Part shown: piece after piece, positions 8,840 through 20,124 of the stretch
Position numbering within the stretch: position 1 is the first letter of the stretch
Layout of the letters: the number at the start of each line of letters is the position of its first letter
Source: Artemisia argyi
Taxonomy: Eukaryota > Streptophyta > Magnoliopsida > Asterales > Asteraceae
Direction: 5' to 3'
Assembly: GCA_030686995.1 (NCBI GenBank)
Contig: CM060691.1
Span: 62,409,838 to 62,473,837, forward strand
DNA: 64,000 nt
The notes under the pieces: model-generated
Seen by the model: only the letters and a program-made list of their open reading frames with translations
What the model was told of the DNA's origin: nothing
Databases searched by the model: none
Position numbers and translations under genes: made by a program

Positions 8840-10513
8840 TTAATTATTAATCATACCAATACTCACTACTAAGAAGGTAAATCTTGAAACATCAAAGCCC
8901 TTTGTGAGTAAATCTGCTACATTATCATCTGTATGGACTTTAACCACATTTATGAGCCTGTGCTCATAGCAATCTCTGATAAAATGATGCCTAATCTGAA
9001 TGTGCTTTGTTTTGGAATGATAAACTGGATTCTTCACAATACAAATGGTACTCTCATTATCAATGTTGATAGGAGTGTTCTTGAAGTTGAATCCATAATC
9101 CAAAAGCTGATTTTGCAACCAAAGTACTTGTGCACAACAACTTGCAGTAGCTACATATTCTACTTCTGTGGAAGATGTTGCTGCAATTGTTTGCTTTTTG
9201 CATTGCCATGAGACTAATCTACTTCCAAGATATTGACATCCTCCAGTTGTTGATCTTCTGTCATAGTTGTCACAAGCATAATCACTATCAGAAAAAGCTT
9301 GTAGATGAAAAGGGGACTCCCTAGGATACCACAATCCTAGCTTAGGTTGTTGCCTTAGATACCTAAAAATCCTCTTGACAGCATTCAAATGTAAAACCTT
9401 AGGTTGAACTTGATGTCTTGCACATAAACAAACAGCAAAAGTAATGTCAGGTCTAGATGCAGTTAAGTACATTAGACATCCAATCATAGACCTGTATAGT
9501 TTGACATCAACATCTTCTCCATCTTGATCTTTTCCCAAAGGTTTGTTAGCATCAACAGGTGTGGATGCTGGCTTGACAGTAGTGAAGTTGAATCTCTTAA
9601 GAATGTCTGCAACATACCTATCTTTAATTATAAATATTCCACTGCTTGATTGTTGAACTTGAAGCCTAAAAAAGAATGTTAATTCAGTCATTGAGCTCAT
9701 CTGAAAATATTTTTGCATAAGATCTTCAAATTCCTTCACCATTGACTGCTTTGTAGCTCCAAAAATAATATCATCTACATACACTTGGACAAGCATGACA
9801 TCCTTTTTGTCTCTTTTGATAAACAAGGTCTTATCAATAGCACCTCTCCTGTGACCATGTTGTAATAGAAAAGTGGAGAGTCTTTCATACCATGCTCTAG
9901 GGGCTTGATGAAGGCCATACAGAGCCTTAATAACCTTGTAGACTTTGTTTGGATGAGCAGGATCTTCAAAACCAGGAGGTTGTTTAACGTAAACTTCCTC
10001 TGTAATAGTGCCATATAAAAAAGCACTTTTAACATCCATTTGATATACAGGAAAGCCCATATATGATGCAAAAGCCAAAAACAGCCTTATGGCTTCAATC
10101 CTTGCCACAAGAGCAAATACTTCATCATAGTCTACCCCTTCTTCTTGTCTATATCCTTGAGCTACTAATCTTGCTTTATTCTTAATGACATTCCCTCTTT
10201 CATCTCTTTTAACTCTGAAGACCCATTTTGTTCCAATTAGTCTCTTACCATCAGGTAAATCACATAATACCCATACTTCTTGAAGTTTAAATTGTAAGAG
10301 TTCTTCTTGCATAGCTTCAACCCAACTCTCCTTGGCTAATGCTTGTTTAATTGTCTTAGGTTCTTCTTGACACAAAAAGCAAGCAAATAAACACAATTTC
10401 TGATCCTTGTGATTCACCCTGTTCTGCTTGTAAATAAAGCTAAGTAAAGAAGTATGTTGTTGAGACATATTCTTAGCTTTAGTTCTTGTGAGCACTCCTG
10501 AAGTAGAGTCCAA
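8840..10513 (-). CDS. Copia reverse transcriptase and RNase H
   Basis: This 557-codon open frame carries a complete copia RT-RNase H region. The RT motif MDVKSAF lies near residue 159 and the catalytic YVDD at 245-248. The copia signature SRPDITFAV follows near 353. RNase H residues are visible as D in SDSDYA (about 407-412), E in STEVEY (about 450) and D in DNEST (about 485), and the C-terminus has the HSKTKHI...ADLLTK block typical of copia. It copies element RNA to cDNA in virus-like particles. The upstream end overlaps the preceding ORF (10479-11297) in another frame by 35 bp. Copia normally has a single polyprotein, so this is a frameshift lesion. RT and RNase H themselves are uninterrupted. 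Confidence 0.95.
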   Translation of the reverse strand: MDSTSGVLTRTKAKNMSQQHTSLLSFIYKQNRVNHKDQKLCLFACFLCQEEPKTIKQALAKESWVEAMQEELLQFKLQEVWVLCDLPDGKRLIGTKWVFRVKRDERGNVIKNKARLVAQGYRQEEGVDYDEVFALVARIEAIRLFLAFASYMGFPVYQMDVKSAFLYGTITEEVYVKQPPGFEDPAHPNKVYKVIKALYGLHQAPRAWYERLSTFLLQHGHRRGAIDKTLFIKRDKKDVMLVQVYVDDIIFGATKQSMVKEFEDLMQKYFQMSSMTELTFFFRLQVQQSSSGIFIIKDRYVADILKRFNFTTVKPASTPVDANKPLGKDQDGEDVDVKLYRSMIGCLMYLTASRPDITFAVCLCARHQVQPKVLHLNAVKRIFRYLRQQPKLGLWYPRESPFHLQAFSDSDYACDNYDRRSTTGGCQYLGSRLVSWQCKKQTIAATSSTEVEYVATASCCAQVLWLQNQLLDYGFNFKNTPINIDNESTICIVKNPVYHSKTKHIQIRHHFIRDCYEHRLINVVKVHTDDNVADLLTKGFDVSRFTFLVVSIGMINN

Positions 10514-11297
10514 TTATTTTACTGACAGGATGATCTTTGTGAATTCTTAGTGTAGGAGTTGGTGATACTTCAAGATTATCTTCCAAATTTGTGAAGTCAA
10601 GGTCTTCATTAGAATCTGAGAAAATGCCTTCTTTTTCCAATTCATCATCAGTATCTTCTAAGGCAGGCATGGTTGGATCAGTCAAATCATCAGCATTTTT
10701 CCAATTTGAAGTATCTAAGACTTGAGAAGTACTTTCAAATGGATCAGCAGTACTTTGGGGCAAAGTACTGTCAGTGCCTTTAGCCTTCTTCTTTTCTGCT
10801 TCATAAGCTCTCCTTTGATCATCTTCATAGGACTTAGCAATTGTTTCTTGAAGAAGCATCCTATTAAGTTCATCTTGGATAGCTTGGTCTTCATCAGATA
10901 CTGTGGTCTTTGGTTGAACAGTACTTTGCGGATCAACAGTACCTTGAGGTGCATCAGTACTTTTCTTCTCATCACTGGGTGCTTCATCAGAATCATCTTC
11001 AGATCTTATGTTAACTCCATGAACAATGTATTGTGATTCCTCTTCATTGTGAACAACTTGATTTTCTTCCCTTACAAGTACATAGTTCATGGATGAGGCC
11101 ATTAAATCAAGATCAAACATCCAATCAGGACCTTTACCTTTTTGATTCTCTTGTTCTTCTAGAAATTCAACATGAAGACATTCTTGAACCTTCTTGGTAG
11201 CCCTGTTGTACACTCTGAATCCTTTACTACTGGCATAATAACCCAATAAGTATCCTTCATTTGACTTACCATCAAATTTTCCCAAAATTATCAGCAA
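10479..11297 (-). CDS. Copia integrase C-terminal domain and QST linker
   Basis: The frame begins with the integrase C-terminal block (GKFDGKSNEGYLLGYYASSK and RVYNRATKKVQE), then runs into a long acidic, low-complexity linker leading to RT. The linker contains QGTVDPQSTV and PQSTADPFEST, the same Q-S-T repeats seen elsewhere in the element. It ends out of frame just before RT. About 90 bp upstream (11298-11385) carry the missing joining segment in a disturbed frame. I read 12468 to 8840 as one original polyprotein with two frame breaks. Confidence 0.85.
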   Translation of the reverse strand: MLIILGKFDGKSNEGYLLGYYASSKGFRVYNRATKKVQECLHVEFLEEQENQKGKGPDWMFDLDLMASSMNYVLVREENQVVHNEEESQYIVHGVNIRSEDDSDEAPSDEKKSTDAPQGTVDPQSTVQPKTTVSDEDQAIQDELNRMLLQETIAKSYEDDQRRAYEAEKKKAKGTDSTLPQSTADPFESTSQVLDTSNWKNADDLTDPTMPALEDTDDELEKEGIFSDSNEDLDFTNLEDNLEVSPTPTLRIHKDHPVSKIIGLYFRSAHKN

Positions 11298-11385
11298 TGT
11301 TCAAGATAGTCAGGGGACATCCAAAAGGTTTCATGAACTTAATATTTGGTTTCTTTCCCATGAGAAACTCATAAGGTATCTTCAT

Positions 11386-12468
11386 CTAAGGTTTTGTCAG
11401 TGATACTCTATTTAACACATAACAAGTAGCACTTACAGCTTCAGCCCAAAATGGAACAGGTAATTGGGAGTCTGCAAGCATTGTCCTTGCTACTTCTATC
11501 AACGTTCTATTCTTTCTTTCTGCAACTCCATTCTGCTGAGGAGTTCCGGCAATACTGAACTCTCTCTTAATTCCTTTCTTGGCACAAAATTCATCCATAA
11601 GCTGATTCTTGAATTCAGTCCCATTATCACATCTAATGCCTCTAACCTTGAGTCTTAACTGATTTTCAAGTGCTATTATAAGATCATGAATAGCATCAAA
11701 AGTTTCATCTTTGAATCCCAAGAAAAAGACCCAGCTAAATCTGCTACAATCATCTGTTATAACCAAACAGTACTTCTTCTTGTTTAAACTAACAACTGAA
11801 ACAGGTCCAAACAGATCCATATGCAGCAATTCCAAAGGCTCCCTAATAATTCTTTCTTCAACCTTTTTACATGAAGCCTTGTGTTGTTTACCCTTCTTGC
11901 AAGCTAGGCATGAATGATCATGCTTGAATGTTTTAGAAGGTAAACCTCTAACTAAATTTCCTTTGACCAGCTTGTTGATGTTTTTGAAATTTACATGCCC
12001 TAGTCTTCTATGCCATTGATGTGCTTCTTCCATTGTTGCCCTTGCAATCAAACATGTTGCTCTTTCAGCAGAATTAATGTTCTTCAAGTCTATGCTATAC
12101 ACATCATTGGTTCTTGGTGCTCTCAGCATCACCAAGTTTTCATCTTCTAATCTAAACTCAGGGGAGAGAATAAGACATTCTGTGTGAAGAAACAATACTG
12201 GATACTTCTTGTCGCAGATCTGAGAGACTGACAAAAGGTTGAATTTAAGCTCCTTCACATATCTAACATTCTCAAAATCAATTGATCCTGCCTTAATGGT
12301 TCCTTTGCCAGTGATTCTCCCTCCATCAGGATCATTCCCAAATGCAACTTTTCCTCCAAAATAAGCCTTAAAATCTGACAAGAGCTCCTTTTCTCCTGTC
12401 ATACTTCCAGAGCAACCACTATCCACAATAAGATGATCTTTAAGCTCCTCTGCTGGGTTGCCCTGCAT
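11386..12468 (-). CDS. Copia protease and integrase core
   Basis: This 360-codon frame has the aspartic protease motif DSGCSG (residues 16-21), the gag-pre-integrase zinc site (H153, H158, C187, C190) and the integrase catalytic triad D218 (MDLFGP), D281 (CDNGTEF) and E317 (GVAERKN). The triad spacing, with 35 residues between the second D and E, is normal for copia. Protease cleaves the polyprotein and integrase joins the cDNA to target DNA with 5-bp staggered ends. The frame stops shortly before the integrase C-terminal block, which appears in the next ORF, so integrase is split in this copy. Confidence 0.95.
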   Translation of the reverse strand: MQGNPAEELKDHLIVDSGCSGSMTGEKELLSDFKAYFGGKVAFGNDPDGGRITGKGTIKAGSIDFENVRYVKELKFNLLSVSQICDKKYPVLFLHTECLILSPEFRLEDENLVMLRAPRTNDVYSIDLKNINSAERATCLIARATMEEAHQWHRRLGHVNFKNINKLVKGNLVRGLPSKTFKHDHSCLACKKGKQHKASCKKVEERIIREPLELLHMDLFGPVSVVSLNKKKYCLVITDDCSRFSWVFFLGFKDETFDAIHDLIIALENQLRLKVRGIRCDNGTEFKNQLMDEFCAKKGIKREFSIAGTPQQNGVAERKNRTLIEVARTMLADSQLPVPFWAEAVSATCYVLNRVSLTKP

Positions 12469-12729
12469 AAAAATGAAAAGGGTTAGTTTCTTTTAGAAAC
12501 CCATTATTGACTTGTGTTTCCCTTTTGAAGTAACATAATCAAATTCTTTGAGTATGTAATCACCACTGTTTTTGAAAGCACTATCAAGAATTACTGTTTT
12601 TTATTCCAAAACCTGTGTTGAATTGTTATCAACACTCCCCTTTTCACCCTTATTTTCTGAATGTACTTTTTCACCCACATCAGTACTTTCTTTCTTAACC
12701 CATTTAGTTGTAACTTTTGGTGTTGGGTT

Positions 12730-13787
12730 CTATGTTCTAGCAGCTTTTCTTGGATTGTAAGGCCTTCTAGGTTTGTAAGAATTGAATCTCCTAGGTCTTA
12801 TACTTAAGTCTTTGCAAGCAGTACCTTGATTGGAAAACTTCTTAACAGTACTTTGAGAAAGTACTGCTTGACCAGTACTTTGAGAGGTATTTCTTGAAGG
12901 TATTGTGGGTTTGGAGAATGGTCTTCTCTGATGAGGGTACCTATAGTCTTTTGAGAAATTACTATGGTTAACCCTATTTGAGTAATTCCAAGCTGGTTTA
13001 TTCTCTGTGTACTTATGATTTGCAGATGTGGTCTTTGGATATTTGCTTAAGTACTCTGAATGGTAGTCACAGTCCTTGATCAAATGATGAGGACTATAAC
13101 ATACAAAGCATAACTTTGGACCCATCATCCCAAATCCATTCCCAAAAGGTTTTCTATAATAAGCAGTATTTTGAAAATAGTTTCTTGTAGGTACTGCTGT
13201 ATGATCAGCAGTACTTTGAGATGTTTTTGGAGGTACTGCTTGTTCTGAAAAATCTTTTTCACACTCTGAACCCTTATTAAAATCCCTAGGTGTCTCAACA
13301 GATTCTTTTAAAGACTCAGGACTAGATTGACTTGAATTAGATTGACCTTTAAGCTTTTTCCTGAATTCTAGGTTGTCTACTCCAAAACAAGAAACATCTG
13401 TCCTAGGTGGTTGAAAACTACCTGGGGGTGGAGGAACTTCATTATATCCTTTGTTTTTCTTAAACTCGTGAGGTGTTGAACAAGGTGATTCCTCATTACT
13501 AGATGTGTTTTCCTCTAAACTTATGAATTCTGCATCACTAGTTGAGGTCTCCTGAGAAAGATTTAATTCTTGGTTCCTAGATGAAAGTACTTCTGAATTA
13601 TTATCATAACCTAGGCCAGTTTTAATGTTTGTTGTTCTCTGTTTTTCAACAAAGCTAACATGTGACATACCTGATTCTTTCCAAACAACAAGTTTTTCTA
13701 ACAACTTATCTCTTTCTTTAGTGACCTTTTCTAATTCAGAAACTTTACATCCGAACTTCCACTCACTTAACTTTAATTGATAATCTT
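12730..13787 (-). CDS. Copia gag C-terminal region with second zinc knuckle
   Basis: An ORF of 324 codons runs from its first ATG at 13704, and the frame extends back to the insertion point at 13787. It is hydrophilic and Ser/Pro-rich, with a CCHC-like knuckle CFVCYSPHHLIKDC near residues 205-218 and a basic C-terminus (RPRRFNSYKPRRPYNPRKAART). Q-S-T and Q-G-T repeats recur around it (TSQSTADHTAVPT, SQSTVKKFSNQGTA). It continues the gag frame of 23754-24452, from which it is separated by the nested element. Nucleic-acid binding during RNA packaging is the likely role. It ends in a stop 261 bp before the protease ORF. Confidence 0.85.
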
Positions 13788-14246
13788 TGTTAATACAAAT
13801 ATCGCCTAAAAACGTTATTTATATTTTACAATCTTTGCTAAGTTTTGTTAATGACAAAGTATGAAGTTTAGCTATAAGTAAATCATCACTTTAAGTGTTT
13901 AAGTCTTGTTTAACTAAGGTTTACATTTCCTTTTAAACAAAACATTGTTTTTATTTCTTAAATTAGAAAGTGTCTTGTCACAGCACATTTATTTCTTAAA
14001 ATAGTAATGTCACATCACATTTAGGGCAAGCTTTGTCCATATACATTTATGGTAAGAAAGAGTGTTTGACTAACCTTATGCTTGCTTACAAGTCTTATGT
14101 TTGACTAGGAGTAATGTGATGTGACCTTGTTTGGTTTGGAAGATTTATTGCAAAAACCAACTGCAGCCCTGGCGGTACCCTGGGATACACGGGCGGAACC
14201 CTTCTGAGGGGTCCGCCGTATCCGCCAGACCTGCAGAATGGTTTGC

Positions 14247-14254
14247 TATAAATA
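14247..14254 (+). promoter_or_regulatory. TATA box in the 5' LTR of the nested element
   Basis: TATAAATA in a CTATAAATACC context, directly downstream of the GC-rich CTGCAG module. The same box is at 22760-22767 in the other LTR. It is the likely core promoter for element transcription. Confidence 0.7.
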
Positions 14255-14520
14255 CCAAACCATTTGTTAGTTTTTAGTCATCCCTTTAGGACATATTTTC
14301 ACATACTCTCTCAACTAACTCAGTAACATTTTGATTTGTGTGATTCTCTTATGTAGCAAGGGACTTCACAAGATCATTCAAGAAGTTACAAGCTTCAACT
14401 CTAAAGTTGCAAGTCTTGGTAGCTTGGTCATGTATAAGCTTTGGTAGTTTATACTTAATTTGTGTCATGTATGTAGAAGTAAGTGGTTAGTATTTTAGGC
14501 CTCAAAATACGTAGTGTTTT

Positions 14521-14690
14521 GGGAGTTGTTGTACCCTTGTAAAAGAACTAACGGGAGTGGTTGTACCCTTGGTAAAGAACTCGACATCTAGCTTATTGTC
14601 GGTAAAAGTGTAAGCGACGATGGGAGTGGTTGTACCCGTGTAAAAGAACTCGACATCTAGCTTAGTGTCGGTAAAAGTGTAAGCGACGTT
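14521..14690 (+). repeat. 69-bp tandem repeat in the LTR
   Basis: A 32-bp partial unit (14521-14552) is followed by two 69-bp units (14553-14621 and 14622-14690). Each opens GGGAGT(G/T)GTTGTACCC and includes CTCGACATCTAGCTTA and a TGTCGGTAAAAG box. The same array is in the right LTR at about 23035-23204. It lies in the transcribed part of the LTR, downstream of the TATA box. Confidence 0.85.
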
Positions 14691-15251
14691 GTAAAGGTTT
14701 TCTCCGCTGGTGAAAGGAGCTTGTTGATTAGTGCTTATAACTCTCGAGTTGGAAACTCGGGGCGTGGATGTAGGGCAAGGAAAAAGAGTCCTTGTAGCCG
14801 AACCACGATAAATAATCGTGTTGTGGTTTGATCGTTTCTTTCTTTATCTTTGCTTATTGCATGTTGTACTTTAGTTAGAATTGCTAGTTACATATAAAGC
14901 TTTTCAAAGAACTAAACAAGTAAAGATGTGTTTATATCTTCAAACAAAAGTAAAGCTTTTCAAAGAACTAAACAAGCAAAGTTAGGATCATCACAAGCAA
15001 AGCTTTTCAAAGTATGAAACTAGTAAAGTTAGAATTGTTATTCACTTGAAAAGGTTTTCAAAGAATCAAACATATAACATTGTGTTTATATCTTTAAGCA
15101 AATGTAAAAGTTTTTAAAGATATTCAAGTTAAAAAGGATTTAAAAAGCGATAAACTATTCAACCCCCCTTCTAGTTTTCCACAATTGGCATCAAGGGCTA
15201 CGTTACTCAAGATCTTTAAAATAGAATGTATTTTAAAACTTGGATCGATCC

Positions 15252-16383
15252 ATGGATTTTGAAAATCTCAAAGAAGGGCAACCTATTCAAAACCCACCGC
15301 TATTTGAAAAAGAAAACTTACTTGAGTGGAAAAGTAATTTTGAAAACTATGTGAAATCAATTTATCAAGTTCTTTGACATATTATTTCTTTTGGTGATTT
15401 CAAACTAAAGAAAACAAGTTTTGAAAACCAAGATAACTATCTTAAACTTGATAAAAATACTAAAGCTAAAACAATGATTTATAAAGCTTTAGTACCAAAT
15501 ATGAAAGAATGTATTTTTGTCAAACGGCTAATGATATTTGGAAAAATATAATCAACTTTCATCAAGGAATATGTCAAGTCAAAGATGATCAATTTGATCT
15601 TACATATAAATTAGAAGTTTTAGAAAAACTAATTGATAGACACTTAGTAGAAGTTAATACATGTGCTACTAGTTTAAATATTTTAAATGAAGGTACAAGT
15701 GAAGATGAGTATGTGTGTTTTGATGAACTTGCTTGCGTATCATGGAATGAAATGGATGTTGACGAAGACAATGATCCGGTAGTTGATTGTCAATTTATTG
15801 AAACAACAAGCAAGGTGTATGTGAAGATGATTACTCATGTCAAGCTCGTAGTGGACTTGCTTGCGATTCATGGAATAACACGGATGAAGATGAAGCCAAC
15901 CATCCGGTTTGTGATTCTAAACTAGATAAAACATCAAGCAAGGTACACTTTGAAACCAAACACTTTTGCTTTGACAAATTTATCCTATAGTTTTCTAAAC
16001 TAGAAAATGAGTCTAAACGTTTATGCAACATGGACCTAAAAATTATCTTCAAGAACGAGTCTTCAAAATCTTTTAAGAATATCTTTGAAAAGGAAATCTT
16101 GTTAGAAGATAAAATGTCTAGAATTGAGAGTTATGTTAAAATTGATCTAGAATGTAAATTGTGTCTAGATTACAAACATAAGATTAAAAAGCAAAATGAG
16201 AAAGGAAAATCATTAGTTAAATTTGATGAAAGCTCAAAATCCCTTGAAAGATTGTTGAGGAGTCAAAGGTTGTTTAAAGATAAAACCGGATTAGGATTTA
16301 ACTCGAAAGCACCATTAACTAATAACATCTTAGTCGAAAGTCCAATGATGGCAAGACAAGCATGGAGTAAAAGTACAAAATAA
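15252..16383 (+). pseudogene. Degenerate copia gag of the nested element
   Basis: An ATG at 15252 starts a gag-like frame broken by a TGA at about 15376 and by later shifts. Open pieces at 15509-15925 and 16030-16383 keep gag features: TANDIWKNIINFHQG with QVKDDQFDLTYKLEVLE matches the copia gag capsid helix region, and SLERLLRSQRLFKDKTGLGF matches the late gag region. There is no intact zinc knuckle. The product cannot form a full capsid protein. Confidence 0.75.
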
Positions 16384-16721
16384 CATCTTCTCACCTTGAG
16401 TCAAACATTGAATCAAGTAAAATTGACATAAGTTATAAAACTTGATTTATAGGTCATAGTTGTGTTTAAACAAATTCAACAAAAACAATTTTTGGAATTT
16501 AGAGTAAAACAACTAGTGAAACAAAATAGATATTTCAAAGTAATCAAGTGAGTATAGTGTCAATATTTGAAAGACTTTTTGATAATAAAAGCAAGCCCCA
16601 AAAGCAAGGGATTTTAACTTAAAGACATTCCTAGTTACTCTCTTGTTCTCAATGATTAAGTTATTGATGACTTATCAAGAATGAGATTAGTAAATCCGTA
16701 GGTAAAACTAAACGTAGAGAA
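16384..16721. other. Decayed spacer between gag and RT remnants
   Basis: No open frame, and no protease or integrase motif is visible. The whole protease-integrase-RT core appears to have been deleted around here. Confidence 0.6.
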
Positions 16722-17219
16722 ATGTTCAGAAGACTACTTGTTCTCATAACAATTAGATCCAACATTATGTTTAGTGTTTGTCTATGTGCTCGTTTTCAAG
16801 AAGATCCTAAGACTACTCATCTCGAAGCCGTTAAAAGGATTTTTAGGTATATTAAGGGCACTACACAACTAGGATTATGGTCTCCCAAAAGAACGGGAAT
16901 AGAAACCATAGTGTATGCAAAATGGAAATATGTCGGTAATAAGTTGATAAGAAAAGAACAAGTGGTACTTACACTTTTATACTTACTTACCCAATGATTC
17001 TCCAAAATACGTAAGGTTCTCAAATTAGTTTTGGATGGAAAAGCACATCAACAAGCTCCACTTGAACAAGCTAACTCACATCGACAACAGAATTCACCTC
17101 ATCAACATTGTTATCCCTTCAATAAAGGAAGCATCAACTTCGGCGACAATTCAATCCATTATATTCTTAATAGACATATTGTGATCCATCATCATCGCCT
17201 TGGTAAGATTGTTCATTGA
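16722..17219 (+). pseudogene. Fragment of copia RT/RNase H
   Basis: The open piece 16722-16997 encodes SVCLCARFQEDPKTTHLEAV, then KRIFRYIKGTTQLGLW, the connection between RT and RNase H in copia. The RNase H active-site block that should follow is replaced by garbled codons. The remaining stretch to 17219 is too decayed to assign. No YVDD motif exists upstream, so the catalytic RT has been lost. Confidence 0.8.
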
Positions 17220-17401
17220 GGAACGTCTTTACTAAGAAAGTCTTCCACGTTAACTATTCCATCAACGCTTTCACAAAATCTCTTGAATGTGAAGCACTCA
17301 TAATTCCTAGGCTTAGTCAAAGACTCATAAGACCTAAAACATTAGTTTTGAACATTAGGATAAAACCACAAAAATCAAGACAATTCCTTTTGAGTTTTTC
17401 C

Positions 17402-17480
17402 CTGCAGCTCCCACGGCACCCTCAGACCATACGGGCAGAACCCATTTTTTGGTTCCGCCTGGTCCGCCAAAGCCACAGAT
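17402..17480. repeat. GC-rich CGGAACCC/GGTTCCGCC module, internal copy 1
   Basis: Starts at CTGCAG (17402), with CGGGCAGAACCC followed by GGTTCCGCCTGG and TCCGCC. It resembles the module in both LTRs (14161-14236 and 22673-22749) and the internal copy at 19630-19770. It could fold through CAGAACCC pairing with GGTTCCG. Confidence 0.6.
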
Positions 17481-18160
17481 TGTTTTATTTTTAATTTTAA
17501 AACCAAACACCCTCTTAACTTTAACATTAACTTTCAAACAGCCATCACCCTCTCAAAAACACATATCCTCATGAATTTTAGGGCTTTCAATCCAATCTCT
17601 TCAAATCCAACTAACTTTGTAAGTATTCTGATCACAATTGCATATTTGATTCAAGTATAACATTCTTGCTTACAATCATTAACTAGAATCTTAGGGTTTA
17701 TGCATAAAACTTCTTGATTCATGAAAAACTTGGTGGCTAGTCAATTATGTATTTCATTAGTTAAAAATTGTATCTTTTTGTTGATTAATTTGATTTGCCA
17801 AACACACCAAGTGCATTGTCTTTCAAAAATCGCATCCAAGACTAGAACATGATTCATCACCACATTGTTAAAACAAATGAAAAACATCATTAAAACATCA
17901 CTTGCATACTATCTCTTGAATGCTAAAGGGGATACATAACTAATATGTATTTTCGGGTACATTCAATCGAAGACACATTCAATTAGGAGAGTGTTGGTTA
18001 TCTTTTGTTTTTACAACAAAATTTGCATAACAAAACAATTTGGGAATCAAAATGAGTCAAGATAACCAAGTCTCCACATTGTTTGCATATAGGAACACAT
18101 TAGAACATCCACATTGTTAAAAGTCATTAACATATAATTTTGTGTTTTCTAGGAATCAAC
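17481..18160. other. Non-coding spacer
   Basis: AT-rich leader-like sequence upstream of the 18161 ORF. I see no ORF and no repeat of note. It may contain a separate promoter or splice acceptor for the accessory ORF (TTTTCTAG at about 18145-18152), but this cannot be settled by eye. Confidence 0.4.
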
Positions 18161-19270
18161 ATGCCTCCCGCAAACAAATCCGATCACAAGGAAACCTTTA
18201 AGTACATGCCCAAACACCATAGGACCAAAGGTCTCAACCCCGTTCAAGTAGAAACCTTTAAGGCATTAGAAAAATGATATGTTCACGAAGGTAGAACCAT
18301 TGATCCATCCTTTCTAGAAGGAACATCTATTCGCCAAAACTTTGCCGCAATCAACTTTGATTGTCTCCTTGATATCGATGAGCCAATTTGTCCTAGGTTC
18401 ATCTTGGAATTCTATGCAACCGTAAACCTCTCCACAAATGATTTTGGTAAGATATCATTAAACTTCACAACAAATCAAATACCAAATTTCATAGATCTTA
18501 AAGACTTAGCTATCATTTTTGGTGTCCCAAATGAGGGTACTTGTCTCTACACGGATAAGTGGCCTATTTCAAGCCTTGACTCGATTGAGCGTTTTCATCC
18601 ATACGACACACCTCTTGCTAGTAAGGAAACTATTAGGGAACATCTCTTTGTTAGAACCTCTACCACTAGGGTGAATTGTTCGGGGAATATTGTAGATAAG
18701 GATCCTTTTGGTATGGAACTCAATGAGCTTAAACCACAATTTAAGAAGTGGGAAGAAATCCTTAGAGCTAACGTCATAAGTACCGTAGGAAATAGAGATC
18801 ATATCAACACATGTCTTTGCTACATGCTCTATAGCATTTCCACCGGTCAACCCTTCAACTTAGCCTACTACCTAGCCAAAAGAATGGCCGACATACCCTT
18901 AGTTGGAACTACCGCTCTTCCCTATGGAATGCTTCTTACTCGCCTCTTTAGAGCAATCTCACCCATTCCTCCTAGCGATAATGGAATACGCCTTGACTAT
19001 TCTCTCGTTCCTCACATATTCATTCCTTTAAGTGATAAACGAGTTTTCAAAGGTAAGGGCAAACGTACTAGATCACCTACACCATCATCATCATCATCCG
19101 GCATGAGCGAGGACGATAAACTTCCTAACTCTAAGTTACCTCCTTTAGAATACCTTCAAGCACTCCCCGTCATTGACAATGCATCCGAAGAATTCAAGCA
19201 AACCAAAGGAATGTTCAAATGCTTTGGAAGGTACCTAAACAAGCTCAATAAGAAGATAGACCGGTTATGA
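18161..19270 (+). pseudogene. Accessory ORF 1 of nested element (plant transposon-protein-like), one stop
   Basis: An ATG at 18161 begins a frame that is open to the stop at 19268-19270 except for one TGA at 18275-18277, giving 370 codons in total and 288 open codons after an internal ATG at 18404. Features are a hydrophobic block near residues 95-120 (FIDLKDLAIIFGVPNEG), a second block PFNLAYYLAKRMADIPL with LPYGMLLTRLF, and a Ser-rich basic tail (KGKGKRTRSPTPSSSSSG). The blocks resemble, from memory, the domain called putative plant transposon protein, whose activity is unknown. It has no gag or pol motif. It lies between the pol remnant and the 3' LTR. Confidence 0.65.
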
Positions 19271-20124
19271 GAAGATTAAGGAGTGTTTGGCTTATGAATA
19301 CTTTGGAACCGTTTATGTGTTAAAACTATGTGATTTGTTTGTTTTTCACTTTCATGGTTTATTACGTTTGTCGGATTATGTTTGTATGAACTTTTATGCA
19401 TAATGACAATGTTTGAGGTGTTTGTCATTTTCTTTTTATGTTTATGGCAATTCTTACTAAGTATAGTGAAATCCTCGACCTCAAGGTCAAAGTCCTATGA
19501 TATGTATGTTTACGTGTCTAATTTTTGCATTGCCTAACCAGAAATGCATTATCTTTTTAATTTTAGGAGTTTTCGAAAATTTTGAAAATCGTCTCGCGGG
19601 GTCAAAATCGCGGACTGCCAAATTTTTCAGCCCAGGCGGATCTGGCGGTACCCAAAATTGGGTTCCGCCAGTGTAATTTCTGGGTAACCCAGAATTTGCC
19701 CAACGGACCAGACGGAACCCAAAACAGGGTTCCGCCTGTATACCATGAGGGTTCCGCCAGACACCTGCAGAATTTTTTTTTTATTTTTCTTAAGTCCAAA
19801 ACTTGTAAAGTGTCAAACCATTATCCTAAGTGAGAAACATCTTCCATTAACTCCAATAAACATATTAGAACAACTTTCACTCACTAAAATAATTAGGAAG
19901 CCACTTCCCTCCAAAAATTCAAATTCAAACATAACTAACCCAAGGAACCCTTTTAAAGGATCCTTCAAACCATTGAAACATTTTCAACCAAATCACATCC
20001 CATGATCACAAAGCATTGAGTGCATATGTTGGTCTTTCATTCCACCTTATTCCATTGGATTGACATGCAATGATTTGACATGTTCATGAAAACTTTGTAA
20101 ATCATTTGAAACCTCAATCTTTGA
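19271..20124. other. Spacer between accessory ORFs, with a GC-rich hairpin module
   Basis: Non-coding. The part 19630-19770 carries three GGGTTCCGCC blocks facing CGGTACCC/CGGAACCC blocks and ends at CTGCAG (19765-19770). It is the most elaborate copy of the module also found in the LTRs and at 17402. Confidence 0.6.

Larger units (their letters stand above)
13788..15183 (+). repeat. 5' LTR of the nested element
   Basis: Starts TGTTAATAC and ends TTCCACA. It contains a GC-rich module between two CTGCAG sites (14161-14236), a TATA box 11 bp downstream (14247-14254), a tandem repeat (14521-14690), and A-rich repeats of AAAGCTTTTCAAAG (about 14897-15020). Confidence 0.95.

Noticed and set aside
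18569..18850. Minus-strand ORFs across accessory ORF 1
   Set aside because: Shadow frames of the 18161-19270 ORF.
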